Positions 35,092 to 45,319 of a DNA stretch of 64,000 nucleotides are shown in pieces. The notes under the pieces were generated by a model. That model saw only the letters and a list, made by a program, of their open reading frames with translations, was not told the origin of the DNA and ran no database searches. The DNA comes from Nymphaea colorata. Taxonomy: Eukaryota > Streptophyta > Magnoliopsida > Nymphaeales > Nymphaeaceae. The first letter of the stretch is position 1; each line of letters begins with the position of its first letter. A program made the translations under genes and the position numbers. The stretch lies in contig NC_045138.2 of assembly GCF_008831285.2 (NCBI RefSeq), forward strand, positions 4,493,205-4,557,204. Direction: 5' to 3'.

Positions 35092-37355
35092 TTCGAACTT
35101 TACCAAAGAAAAATGCATATTACATAATTGAAAACTCCATAACATGCACTTATGACACCAGAACAAAATTGAAGACATATAGGTGTTAACAACACTAAGA
35201 CAATAACTGATTATGTGAATTAACACCAACAACTATATTGAGCACACAAATTTTGACTAGCTAGAAATAACCACAACTGACTAATATTAGCAAATAGCTA
35301 ACGTGCCTGGTTTACCAGCATCTACACAAAAAATGCAACGTTAAAACAAAAACCAATTAAGAATACTAGATTAAGAAAAATAGAGCCATAACAAAAGGAA
35401 AAGTTGGGGGGGGGGGTGTGAAAGAAGAAACGAGTTAAAAAGGAACAGAAAAATCAGAGAGGAAGGTGGCAGGAGAAAAATCAAGAGAAATGAAAACAAA
35501 GAGAAGGCATTGGCAACCCTTTTTTTTTGTTGTCTTAATTGAAAAAAGCCTTTGATACATGGAAGCCTATGTGTGACCATGCCTAGGAACATTCCGTAAG
35601 GACCTAGATTCCCTAGTTGTTTTGGCCACCTATAACCGCTATGCCGAAGCTGCCAAGGTATACTAGATAGCATAGAGATCTCAAGCGTAAGCCAAATGAG
35701 ATTGTGGTTGCATAGTGAATATATATGTTGCTTGCGAATAAATTGATAAACCTATGTCACATGGGTGCAGGTGTCAGTGTGAGTGTGGGTTGTGGCAAAT
35801 TTCAGAAAAACATGGGTGCAGGTAAGATGAGGGTGTGCAGATATCACGATATTTTCAAAAATATTGTGATATTAACGCCAAAAATAAGAAAAACGAAAAA
35901 AAGGGAAAAAGTCATGATATTTTGAAAAAATTGAGAAAAAATATGTATCACGTTATTATCGTGATTTTTTCATTTCTCTATTTTTTAGCATTGACATTAT
36001 CATAGATTCAAATATAAACTTAAACTAACTTATTTTCTTCATTTTTATTGTCATTAGAACATTCCTTTTATCACTGTTATATAGTTTTATTTATATTTTC
36101 CTATTAGTTTCTCATTTATTTCATTTATACCCAATTTTTTTTCCGAGTTTTTTCCCAAGATTTTCTCAAAAAATGCAACTTTGTTGTTAAATCCAAGAAA
36201 AATCTCGCCGATAAAAACCCGAGAACGTTATTTGTGACAATGGGGTGTGTGTGTGTGTGGGTGTGTGTGTGTGTGTATATATATACAAAGTCACATCCTA
36301 GATTCCAAAATCTGTAGCCTTTTATTTTTTCCATGTAATATACATTCTCACACACACACACACACCCCATTGTCACAAATAACGTTCTCGGGTTTTTATC
36401 GGCGAGATTTTTCTTGGATTTAACAGCAAAGTTGCATTTTTTGAGAAAATCTTGGGAAAAAACTCGGAAAAAAAATTGGGTATAAATGAAATAAATGAGA
36501 AACTAATAGGAAAATATAAATAAAACTATATAACAGTGATAAAGGGAATGTTCTAATGACAATAAAAATGAAGAAAATAAGTTAGTTTAGCTGTTAAATC
36601 CAAGAAAAATCTCGCCGATAAAAACCCGAGAACGTTATTTGTGACAATGGGGGGTGTGTGTGTGTATATATATATACAAAGTCACATCCTAGATTCCAAA
36701 ATCTGTAGCCTTTTATTTTTTCCATGTAATATACATTCTCTGGAGTCTGATTTCAGATTTTACAATCTTACTCACAACATAAGTAGGCATTAAACAAGTA
36801 GTTGTTGTATAAATAATTAAATATATGGTATATATTACATATAACATATATAAGACTGGTTTACAAAACTGGTAATACATGTATATAACTTATATAAGCT
36901 TCGTTTTTCCTAGGGAAGGTTTAAAAAAATGCCTAATCAGTTGGTAGTTGCTATTTCAGTCTCCACTGGCTTCAATGTCTATGGCTTATAATGGGACAGG
37001 TTTAGGATGATTTTTTGTGCTGGTCAAATCATGCTGTATGGACTGTGGAATTGGATCCATTGATGTAACAATGCTGGTCAATGAATTGATTTTTCCTCTT
37101 CTTGCAAGGTCCATAGGTTTCAGAAAATCTATTTATTGTTACAAACTTACAATCAATCTCTTAAATTTAATTTTCCATCAAAACCTTAACAGGCAAGGTT
37201 CGCCTTATTAGGACATCTGAAGGCATCAGCAGTGCTTCACTTGATGACCTAAGTAAGATTCTTATTCCTTTAATTGTTGTCATGCTTTTAGCCGCTTTGC
37301 AGTTGTAACTATAATATCATAATGATTATTGCTCCCAGGAGAAGGCTTATTTTAG
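32826..37355 (+). CDS. mtSSB: Mitochondrial-type single-stranded DNA-binding protein (first exon not found)
   Basis: Predicted OB-fold protein that coats single-stranded organellar DNA during replication, repair and recombination. Five coding exons: 32826-33072, 33184-33392, 33576-33676, 37193-37252 and 37339-37355 (ends REGLF then TAG). They join in consistent phase to about 210 residues; the start codon must lie upstream. The OB fold is seen as AIICGRLGQAPVQKILRNGR, TVTIFTVGTGGMFDQ, PVQWHRIVVHNEALG, PVYVEGDIETRVYND and GKVRLIRTSEG. The preceding region (LQRGPQLCYST) is basic and hydroxylated, like the end of a mitochondrial presequence. The sequence around GVHR to GRLGQAP is the plant organellar SSB pattern rather than the bacterial one. 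Intron 4 is 3.5 kb and contains recent repeat insertions. Identity is confident; mitochondrial targeting is inferred. Confidence 0.85.
33677..35837. other. Long intron of the SSB gene, left part
   Basis: Non-coding. It contains a (TA)n tract at 34725-34746 and an (AT)n tract at 35049-35088. A run of about nine G residues lies near 35406-35415. Short frames here show no recognisable domains. Confidence 0.5.
35838..36242 (+). repeat. AT-rich repeat family, reference copy
   Basis: Starts near CAGATATCACGATATTTTC, an internally palindromic end, and finishes at GAGAACGTTATTTGTGACAATG. The interior is A/T-rich with TTTCCTATTAGTTTCTCATTT and CAAGAAAAATCTCGCCGAT words. Related copies are at 28940, 30815, 31990 and 44610. 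Length is about 400 bp, with no open frame. The superfamily is unknown; neither terminal inverted repeats nor target duplications were established. Confidence 0.6.
36021..36740. repeat. Near-perfect inverted duplication plus direct duplication in SSB intron 4
   Basis: The left arm, 36021-36276, is repeated in inverted orientation at 36350-36589 with only about two substitutions over roughly 225 aligned bases. The intervening segment 36277-36349, which holds ACAAAGTCACATCCTAG, is repeated in direct orientation at 36667-36740, joined to a copy of the inner left arm at 36590-36660. The order is therefore arm A-B, spacer S, inverted B-A, then B, S again. The near identity means the event is very recent. 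Transcribed, the arms could pair into a hairpin of over 200 bp. Confidence 0.9.
36242..36290. repeat. (GT)n microsatellite
   Basis: GT repeats interrupted by GGG, followed by TATATATATA. A matching (CA)n tract at 36350-36364 is its inverted copy, and a shorter GT tract at 36651-36664 is the direct copy. Confidence 0.85.
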
Positions 37356-37575
37356 ACTGTGGCATGATCAAGCATGGTAACATGGTACGGGCTTGGTTAT
37401 TTGTGACGGCACTTCATTGCAGCGATGACAGCCACCAAGATTTTGATATGTTTGTATTGTTGAATCCATATTCTAAGTTCATCGGGCAGTGTTAAAGAGA
37501 GTGATCATGGTGTTTACTTTTGTAATGACAGGTCCACTAATTTCTGCAAAACAGTTGCTTGCACATGCACACTCA

Positions 37576-37641
<66 letters not shown>

Positions 37642-39103
37642 TGAAGGCTATGCGTTTGCTACTCTTCGTTACCTGCACATAGATACGGGGAAGGCATACT
37701 TTTCTTTCTAGTCGGCATCCATCAAGATCATGGTCGCTGTTCAAAAGAGATTTGCCACTCCATCAAGAGAGAGGGGCCATATATTTGTTGTATATCATTT
37801 GTCTAGATGAAGATAGGTGATCTGAGGGCTAAGCAGATAATTACCGAGCATGCTAACAGTACTGTGCCCCAAGTAACCTTTCCAACCTTAAGGCCAAAGT
37901 TCACACGTCTATCTAGGTGGTGGAGTTCATTTTGATGCAACTTCCGTATTCATGCCACTGCTAACTGATGAGAACTGCTTCTCTTTGTAGCCTTCACATT
38001 TTTTATATTTTTTCGATCCATATTTTACATGTTTGCAATGGCCTTGTTTTCCTGAGAAAAACCTGAACTTCTAGCTTATGAAGGTTCAGTCGTATTCTTG
38101 CCATCAACAGAGCGATATGAAATCAAAAGTCGGCGAATGTGTAAAATTTCAGTGGTATGACATTAAAAAGGTTGGATATGCATCGATGGTTACTATCGTC
38201 GCTCGTTTTCTCATGCATTTGCGCGACACCAACACATTTTATCTTTGAGCTGGTTCTTGTTTAGATTGTCGGTGCTCATATCGGTGTTGCAGAAACCTTG
38301 CCGTGCTATTAGGCTTAGGTGGACTTGAATCAAGATTCTGTGAAATGAATTTGGGGTCTCATATCATATGGAGCTAAAATCAGATCATCAGATATATATC
38401 CTGGCTCCCTATTGTGAGGGGCAAGTTACTAGAGGCTTCCTTTTCATCTTTATCTGATAAGCAAATACTCATCTCTAGGAAGCTAGCAAACTTAGCGCCT
38501 TGCCTAACCCCCACGCAGCCATTGTCCGAAGGGATCATCGACAGTGGTAATGGGAGTCGTGAAGCTTTCTTTAGTCTCACCTTTGCTTTGCTATTCCTAG
38601 ACTTTTATTGATTCCTCATCGTCAGCATAGAATGAGTTAACACTAAGGAAAAAACTGCAGCATGTGATTCTTCAATAATTGAATTTTAAAACTGTTTCTC
38701 TCTAACCCTTCTGTCGAGGTTGTGATCATGTGATCCAGCCATCAAAAGCTAAAGACTTCTGACTGAAGCTGATGCGCCCTTTGGAGAGATCAGATGACTT
38801 CATATAAGGATCATACTGGTTCCGTCAGACGAGTTTAATGAAATTCTGTGATGCACAGTAATTCTCAATATCACAGTGAAAGAAAATGGCCAAGTGAGAG
38901 CAGCAGGCCCGGTTAAAGTGATTGATGCAAGGACATGCGCTACCCACAGAAATTTAGAGGTGAAACCATGTAGCCCACAAAGGGAGGAAAGTTTTCATGC
39001 AACTTATGATACACAGTTTTCTTCGTACTATTATGGTACAGGTGTTGCTAGCTTTTAACTTCTTAACAGTGAAAAGAAAGCAACGAGAAGAGGGAGAAGT
39101 TTA
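37356..39103. other. Spacer between convergent SSB and DnaJ-like genes
   Basis: Holds the 3' flanks of both genes. A long (AG)n microsatellite is listed separately. The plus-strand frame at 38414-38611 is open for 65 codons but has no family I recognise. No polyadenylation signal could be placed with confidence. Confidence 0.4.
37575..37638. repeat. (AG)n microsatellite
   Basis: About 30 AG units interrupted once by a GGGGGG run near 37603-37608. It is about 220 bp after the SSB stop codon, so possibly in the 3' untranslated region. Confidence 0.9.
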
Positions 39104-40873
39104 TCAAGAAGTAGGCATGTCTTTAAACAGTTCCCTGATGTCATCTTGTTGTTTCTTACTCAAGTGTGCAGGAAATTTTACTTGAAACTGGACCCGGAGG
39201 TCCCCTTTCTTCCCTTGCTCTTTTATGTCAGGCATTCCTTGGCCCTTAATTATCTTCTCATAGCCGGGATATATGACGTCACTCAATGCCAAACACATCT
39301 TCTCTCCTCCAAGAAGCGGTATAGAAAGTGTACATCCAGTAAGAGCCTTGACTAATGGGACTTCAATCACCAAGATCAGGTCATTTCCATCCCTCCTGAA
39401 CAAAGGATGATGCTTCTCCACTATCAAGAATACCAAGTCGGCTGGAAGCATGCCCGGCCGCTCATCACCCAAACATTCAAATGTGATCTTGGTCCCTGTC
39501 CTCCACCCGGGCTTCACTTTTATCTTCAATTTCTCCTGCTCTAGAACTGTCTTCCTGCAAAACTCACAGCAGGTTGAATATAATTACTGTAAATCAACCC
39601 CACCATGCAAGGGTTCACAAGTTTGGACATGTCCAAATTTGTAGTCGCCATACTGAAAATATTATACATCACCACTGACTAATGAACAAAACAGCTAAAC
39701 CAGCAACATAAAATATTCTCAGAACTGTAAGGTGATTTTAGGAGGATAGACTGATAGCATGAGACTTCAAAAGTGTTAGTATTCTGCTTCTTGACCGTCT
39801 CTTTTTAATGAAAAAGTTTAAGACATTCGTCGTGGAACAAATGAAAGGATGATAAGCTGCGGAAACAAGCAATAACTGAACAAAATGAAGAACATGAGTT
39901 TTCTTCTCTGTGGCGAATCTAATATAAGATAATGCAACACATGATGTTAACAAGATAAAATGAGTTCATACGTGCATGATGTATGTTCTGATTTTATATT
40001 TCATTAATTTTTTGTTTCAGAATAGCGTGGGATTCTCGGAGAATGACATCTATTATATATTTGTCAGTACTCGCCAGAGTTTCTGACTAGTCACCACTAT
40101 CTCTGATATTTGTAAAAGGCGACAGACACTATCTCTGATATTTGAAAATGTCATATCTTGTCAAAATTTAGAGCCAATGAATAATATTTGCAAAATATTC
40201 TGACATTTCAAAATATTTCAAAAAGTGCGTCATAATTATTTTGCAAGTTTTTTGATGCTTTAAAATATGTTTCAACTTTCAAGTGTAATTTTCTAAATGC
40301 CCCAGCCTTTCCTTTATATTTTTTGCGAGAAAACACTATAAAAGCGGCTGCTCAATAGCAATTCTGTCATCCTTTATAGTTTTTTGATTCAGAATTTCTG
40401 AAATTTCCACCAAAGAAGCTGGTTTTTTCTTTATTTCAGAAGATAGAAATGTCAGTGAAGAAAGTTCCTGATAAATTCAATATATTTTTTTTTTTGGTGA
40501 CTATGATCTCATCTGACTGCGAAACATAACTCAAAAGCAGTCGAGAAGGCTACAATTATCCATGAAGGTGATGACATTGATGAAGGGCATGGTGCACTGC
40601 TCACCCATTCATTCCGGTGACCTCTCTAGCGATAAGGATATTCTTGACACAGCCTTGGCAAAGCTCCTCCAAAGTGCACTCGAGTTTGCGTTCGGTGGGT
40701 GGAGCCTTGATTATGAACGTTGATTTCACACGACTGGATATGTGCCTGGCGAACGCGCTGTCAGCGGACTGATGCCTGTAAACATTGGAAGGAGAAGGCA
40801 TGCCCGAGTTTGAGGTGGTTGCCTCATTGCTTGCAGCTTCTCCACCAATGCCCCTGTACTCAAATCCGTTCAT
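39104..40873 (-). CDS. J-domain-less DnaJ/Hsp40 C-terminal substrate-binding protein
   Basis: Two coding exons, 40873-40605 and 39554-39104, join in frame at a GG|GTGAGC donor to 720 nt, 239 residues. Residues from about 50 onward match the C-terminal half of type II (DNAJB-like) Hsp40s: ERKLECTLEELCQGC, then GKTVLEQ, KVKPGWRTGTKITF, LPADLVFLIVEKHHPLFRR, DGNDLILV, GKKGDLRVQF. In the family these two beta-barrel domains bind clients and a short C-terminal segment dimerises. No J domain or HPD motif is seen, and the exon has an in-frame TGA 27 nt before the ATG at 40873. No J-domain exon was found upstream to 45300. It may be a genuine J-less protein, a gene whose first exon lies elsewhere, or a decaying copy. 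Family call firm, start uncertain. Confidence 0.85.
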
Positions 40874-40905
40874 GATTTTTCCCGTCTTCCTTGATCAATG
40901 CCTGG

Positions 40906-42260
40906 AGGAAATGAAGAACCATTGACTAATGATGCCTACAGGAAAACATGCTTTGTTATGAAGTAAAAGGTTATGCCAAGAAAGAGGAGATTAAGGGTCA
41001 TATAATCATATCCATTACATAAAACATATGTTTGACCATGTAGGATTTTGGTTCTCTGATCTAAGTGAAATGGACCAACTCCAGTTTCCTGCATACTTGG
41101 AGTATTTATGATCGATCATTTAGATCACTAGCAGCATCGGGTTCGTAAAGACTGCAAGATATACATGCTGAACTAAGCCGTCTCATGAGATATAAATCAT
41201 ATTTATGTAGCGAGAGGGTTTTAATCATTTGCAAGGATATTCGAACAAGCCGCAGCTATGTTGGTTGTCAGCTTACTAATGTCCCCAATTAAAGTATCCC
41301 GCATGCTTTCTGCAAATTGCGGAATATGTGAGGCACACACACATGTACACATTTTTCTTTTGCAGTTGAAATGGAATAACCTTAAACCAATTCTCGAGGC
41401 CATGTACCATGGATTTCATTTTTGATATGGTTGACAAAAGAATATCATCAACATATATGTAAATCTCCTTTTTTCTTTTACTTTATAAAACAATTGTGAA
41501 CAGGAAGGAAACCCAGTCATGCAGATAACATTTGCCCATTAAAAGCAGGTAGAAAACATATGTACAATTGGTAGGTTAATGCACTCTAACAGTCTGATAA
41601 TTTCATTTCTTTTCCTTCTTTTTCGCCTTACTACATTAATTAGCCGGTGAGGTCAGGGAGATCCCTTACCAAAATCTGCCAAAAAAGATCTAGGTAGTGA
41701 ATTATTGACCTCCTTTTACTTCAAGGTCTTAAATCCGACCTCCTCGGAGGTAGTCGGAGTTCTGGTCGGCAACTGTTACCCAGGGTCCTATGCCAAAATT
41801 TATGCTCAAACGCTGCCTGCACATATTATTTGAACTATGCCAAAACGAAAAGGAAACTGTTTCTTTCAATATATGTCCATGAAGCCATGCGTGAATCCCT
41901 ATATATACATGTAAATGCATTCTTTGAGTGCTCCAAAAGGGAAAAAGGAGCAGGACTCAGGAGAACACAAGACAATCACATGAACATCATGTTCTGGAAT
42001 ATGGAGCATTTACATTTTACTGTACTGGAGAGTAAAGAAACAAAAAAGCAGAAAACAAAGGAGAGAAAACATACATGCTAAACAAGGAAAGCGTCGATCA
42101 TGGATTAAAAAAAAAACGAACATTTAAGGATGCGATCTTGTTTTCTTATGCATGGGCAATGCACGAGCCGCGGAAATGAAAGCCATCGAAGAGGAAGCAT
42201 CCATACACATGGTTTAAGTATGCAAGGAAAACATTCAATTCATGCATAGGAAAATAGTAC
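40906..42260. other. Probable first intron of the DnaJ-like gene
   Basis: Minus-strand reading gives an acceptor CTCCAG at 40906-40902 just before the exon and a donor CCAG|GTACTA at 42261/42260. Between them no J-domain-coding stretch is visible in any frame I examined. The interval is AT-rich and otherwise featureless. Confidence 0.3.
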
Positions 42261-42549
42261 CTGGCAATCTGAATTCAGCCTCCTTTTGGTGTTTTAAGAG
42301 ATGGGTAGTGCTTAGAAAACTGCCATTTTAATCAGAAAAAAAAATTCTGTAGGCTGCGTCTTTTGGTAAAGGAGAAGCCCATGAAGACGCAGAGGACCAC
42401 AAGGAAGCCTTGCAGGCCTGCGCAGAGGGAGGAAGAGGAACGATGACGATGAGGCAACGGGGGGAGGAAGGGGGAAGAGGGAAAGCGAAAGAGGAAGAGA
42501 AAGAAAGGATTGGATCCAACCAAAATGCCAAGTTTGTTGAAGGATTCAA
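42261..42549 (-). other. Possible untranslated first exon of the DnaJ-like gene
   Basis: Pyrimidine-rich on the minus strand, ending at a good donor (CCAG|GTACTA). A 73-codon frame here has low-complexity Ser/Pro composition and no domain, so it is more likely leader sequence than protein. Inference from position and splice site only. Confidence 0.25.
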
Positions 42550-42987
42550 CGGATTTTAAGGCCCTCTATTAGGTAATTTCTGTTTCATTGGTAATTCAAA
42601 ACAAGTCATAGGCATGTGCCTTCTCTTTCTTTTTCATTTGTCGTTTTGTTTGAAATTGGATAAGCGTTCATGTATCAGGGAGGTTGTCAACGGATGGAAT
42701 CGGGTAACTGGATCTTCCAAATATAGTCACTCACTGTTGGCTATTTTTTCTAGGGAAGATTTCAAATGCCCACCGGAAACTTTGCAGCCAAATTTGATTG
42801 TGCATCAAAAGTTTGGATGGTTTCAATATTTCCCCAAAGTTTTTGTCACTGTTAAATCTCCGATTAGTGAATATCGATTAGCTTATCTTGGGTCAAAACT
42901 TATTACTCACAGTATATGCCCTGCTCTTATGTAACATGATTTCTGGTAAAAGCTGATGATGGTGTAAGAAATGTTCATGTTTGTTTA
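42550..42987. other. Spacer upstream of the DnaJ-like gene
   Basis: A plus-strand frame at 42614-42934 is open for 106 codons but has no recognisable domain and no supporting splice or neighbour evidence. Probably promoter and spacer. Confidence 0.3.
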
Positions 42988-43251
42988 CTTAGGGGGTGTT
43001 TGATAGCTTCAGATTTGAGTTTGTTGAAGATTTGAGAACCATGGATTTAATATCATACTCTCTCCTGATCCAACTTTTTCTCAAAGCAAACAGGTAAAAT
43101 AAGGATCTTAAGTTTTGATGTTAGGTCTGACTTAAGATACTTAGTTTGATGAATCATGGACTTTACCATAGCTTTTTTTTGCCACATTAACAAAAGCATG
43201 TTACATCAAATCCATGGATTTCAAATCCAGAATAATCAAACAACGCCTAAG
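42988..43251. mobile_element. Small inverted-repeat element (hAT- or Harbinger-like MITE)
   Basis: The left end is CTTAGGGGGTGTTTGAT and the complement of the right end is CTTAGGCGTTGTTTGAT, 15 of 17 matching. Similarity continues inward (GATTTGA on both arms). About 264 bp, non-coding. The TGTTTGAT core resembles termini of hAT and PIF/Harbinger MITEs, but no clear target-site duplication distinguishes them. Confidence 0.6.
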
Positions 43252-43849
43252 AGTATTGCAATTCTTAGCTTGCTTAACCTTCCCGTTGTGCGCACTTCTA
43301 AATTCTTTCATAATGTTCATGTCCTTCCAGCCATTGTGATTCAAGTGGCAGGTATGCGGATAATAATCTGAAATCAACCCAATTTTTGTAACGTTTGCAT
43401 CAATTACCCAATAGCAGATTGTGGTTGGGGTCAGACTTGGATTTGACAGATCAAATTTGATTCACACTTGGGTTGGTTCACATCAAGATTTAAGATCACG
43501 TTCAGCTAAAATCCAAATTAAGATTTTATCTTCGTGTTTACATCTAAAAGCAGGTGCCTTGAACACCTTTTATGGGATTCAATTATATGCTTTTCTGTAC
43601 ATTTTTTTTTTCTTAAGATGCAGCAATATTGCAATGATTTATTTGTATTAAGTTTCAACGGCAACTGATAGATGTGTTTGGATCTGAATTTGTATTCATA
43701 TGTACATAGCCGTTTTAGCTTACGACCTACTAGAATGCTGACTGAACTCAAGGGATTTGCACTACGGCGTGCTTGAAAATGACTTGTTGGTCTCCTCACT
43801 CTTCTCCTTATCCAGAGGGAGAGAGAAAACACTAAACTTTGTCTGGTTA

Positions 43850-44256
43850 GGATGTCAACGGATCGAATTCAAATCAGATATACCCTTAATCATATGTACT
43901 TTTTAGGATATTCACATGTTCGGATTCAAATTTGGATTCAGATACGAATAAAGAAAACTCATATCCGAATCCGAATGAGAAATCCAATTTTACAATTTGA
44001 TCTGAATTTTGAACCGGATTTTGCCAATTTTTAAAATGCAATAGAATTAGATACAATACATTTGTCTAAAAACGAATCCGATTTCAATCTGATCAGATAT
44101 TTATGTATATCTGAATCTGAATTTGATCGGATGTTATTTATTAAATCCGAATCCGATCCAATTTCTTATTCGGATATTAAAGTTTTTTTTATAGTTGATT
44201 TAATTGGATCGATTTAGTTGAATATCTGATTTAAATCGAATATATATTGACATCTC
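43850..44256 (+). mobile_element. TA-flanked GGATGTCAA element, reference copy
   Basis: Bounded by TA at 43848-43849 and 44257-44258. The left end is GGATGTCAACGG and the right end TTGACATCTC, giving a terminal inverted repeat of about 10 bp. Sub-terminal blocks (ATTCAAATCAGATAT at left, ATCTGATTTAAATCGAATAT at right) are also mutually inverted. The interior repeats ATCCGAATCCGAT-like words. No open reading frame; non-autonomous. A TA target duplication is the mark of Tc1/mariner-type transposition. Confidence 0.8.
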
Positions 44257-45319
44257 TAAATTCAATGGTGTAAAATGAAAACTCAAGATGCTTTGATCTT
44301 TTATCTTTCATCAAACATGGTCATATCTGTCAATACACGTTTGCTAATCTATAAATGAATTATAGTTATATATAATAAAAAAATAAAACGTATAAAATGC
44401 CAGGCTGCCTGCTGAATGAAGTGGCAGATTCAGCGTTCAACGTGAGTCAGTTACTATGAATTGACAAAAAGTGTTTTATGTCTTAAAAAAAGTATATGAC
44501 ACGTGACACCTTTGTATCAGCTGTTTAAATTTGTAGCGATAGCATTTTGCGATAATAAATTAGCTGTTTAAGACTTAAAAAAACTCCTTTAAAAAAACGT
44601 TAAATTGCTAAAACACAAAAAAACACGTTTTTTTTTTCATTTAATTCATTTTTTCACTCTTTTTAATGCCAAATTATTTTTTTTCATTTTATAATTGTTG
44701 CAAATCTACTTTTTTGGTGATGTTTATGTTATTAGTTTCTCACTTATTTTATTCTCTTTATTTTTAGTTTTTTTTAATTTTTAAAAATTTATGGTATTTT
44801 TTTATTTTTTATTTTTTTTTCTTTAAAGCCGCACAAAAACCTTGCCTTTTAAAACTCAAAAAAGTTTGTTGTGACTATGTTTCAAATTATAAGAGCTTCC
44901 AGACTTTTGGTGCACAGAAGAATGAGATCTCAAGCTTGATAATTGGTGCTCTTTGTGAAAAAAGAAAAAGCTTTTTGAACAAATATTTCTCCTTTTCTCT
45001 TGCGAAGTTGAAGGCGTCTTTGTGAAACATTTCATGCACATAATTGTCAGCTCATCACTCAAAGTCAAGGTTGTTTGACTAAAAGAAATTGAGCATTTCA
45101 GTACTTCTCGATCAGCAAGATGGTTAAAACCTGATCGGAAATGTTTGATAAATCTAAAATAACATAAAACAATTCATTTTAAATTGTCATCACATTCAAT
45201 TCACGATTTTTTTTGTCTCATAAGATCTGAGATCATAATTCAAATCAAATTTGAAGAAAACCAGCTAAAAGAAAGACCTTGAACCACACGACGTGTTATA
45301 AAATTGGAGAGTCCCCATC
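44257..45319. other. Spacer downstream of the NLR gene
   Basis: No coding exon seen. About 44610-44882 ends AACTCAAAAAAGTTTGTTGTGACTATG after CCGCACAAAAACCTTGCC, which resembles the right end of the AT-rich repeat family found around the SSB gene. The part next to 45319 would contain the NLR 3' untranslated region. Confidence 0.4.
44610..44882 (+). repeat. AT-rich repeat family, diverged copy
   Basis: Long T-rich tract with TTATTAGTTTCTCACTTATTT, then a right end AGTTTGTTGTGACTATG matching the GTTATTTGTGACAATG end of the reference copy at 35838-36242. The left boundary is unclear. Confidence 0.45.

Noticed and set aside
38414-38611. Plus-strand frame with IIDSGNGS, resembling a retrotransposon protease-like block
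   Set aside because: The match is a handful of residues and no neighbouring gag, protease or LTR sequence supports it.
40906-45319. Search for the J-domain exon (HPD motif) of the Hsp40 gene
   Set aside because: No HPD, DQYGE-like or YYxVL-like coding stretch was seen on the minus strand, so no such exon is claimed.
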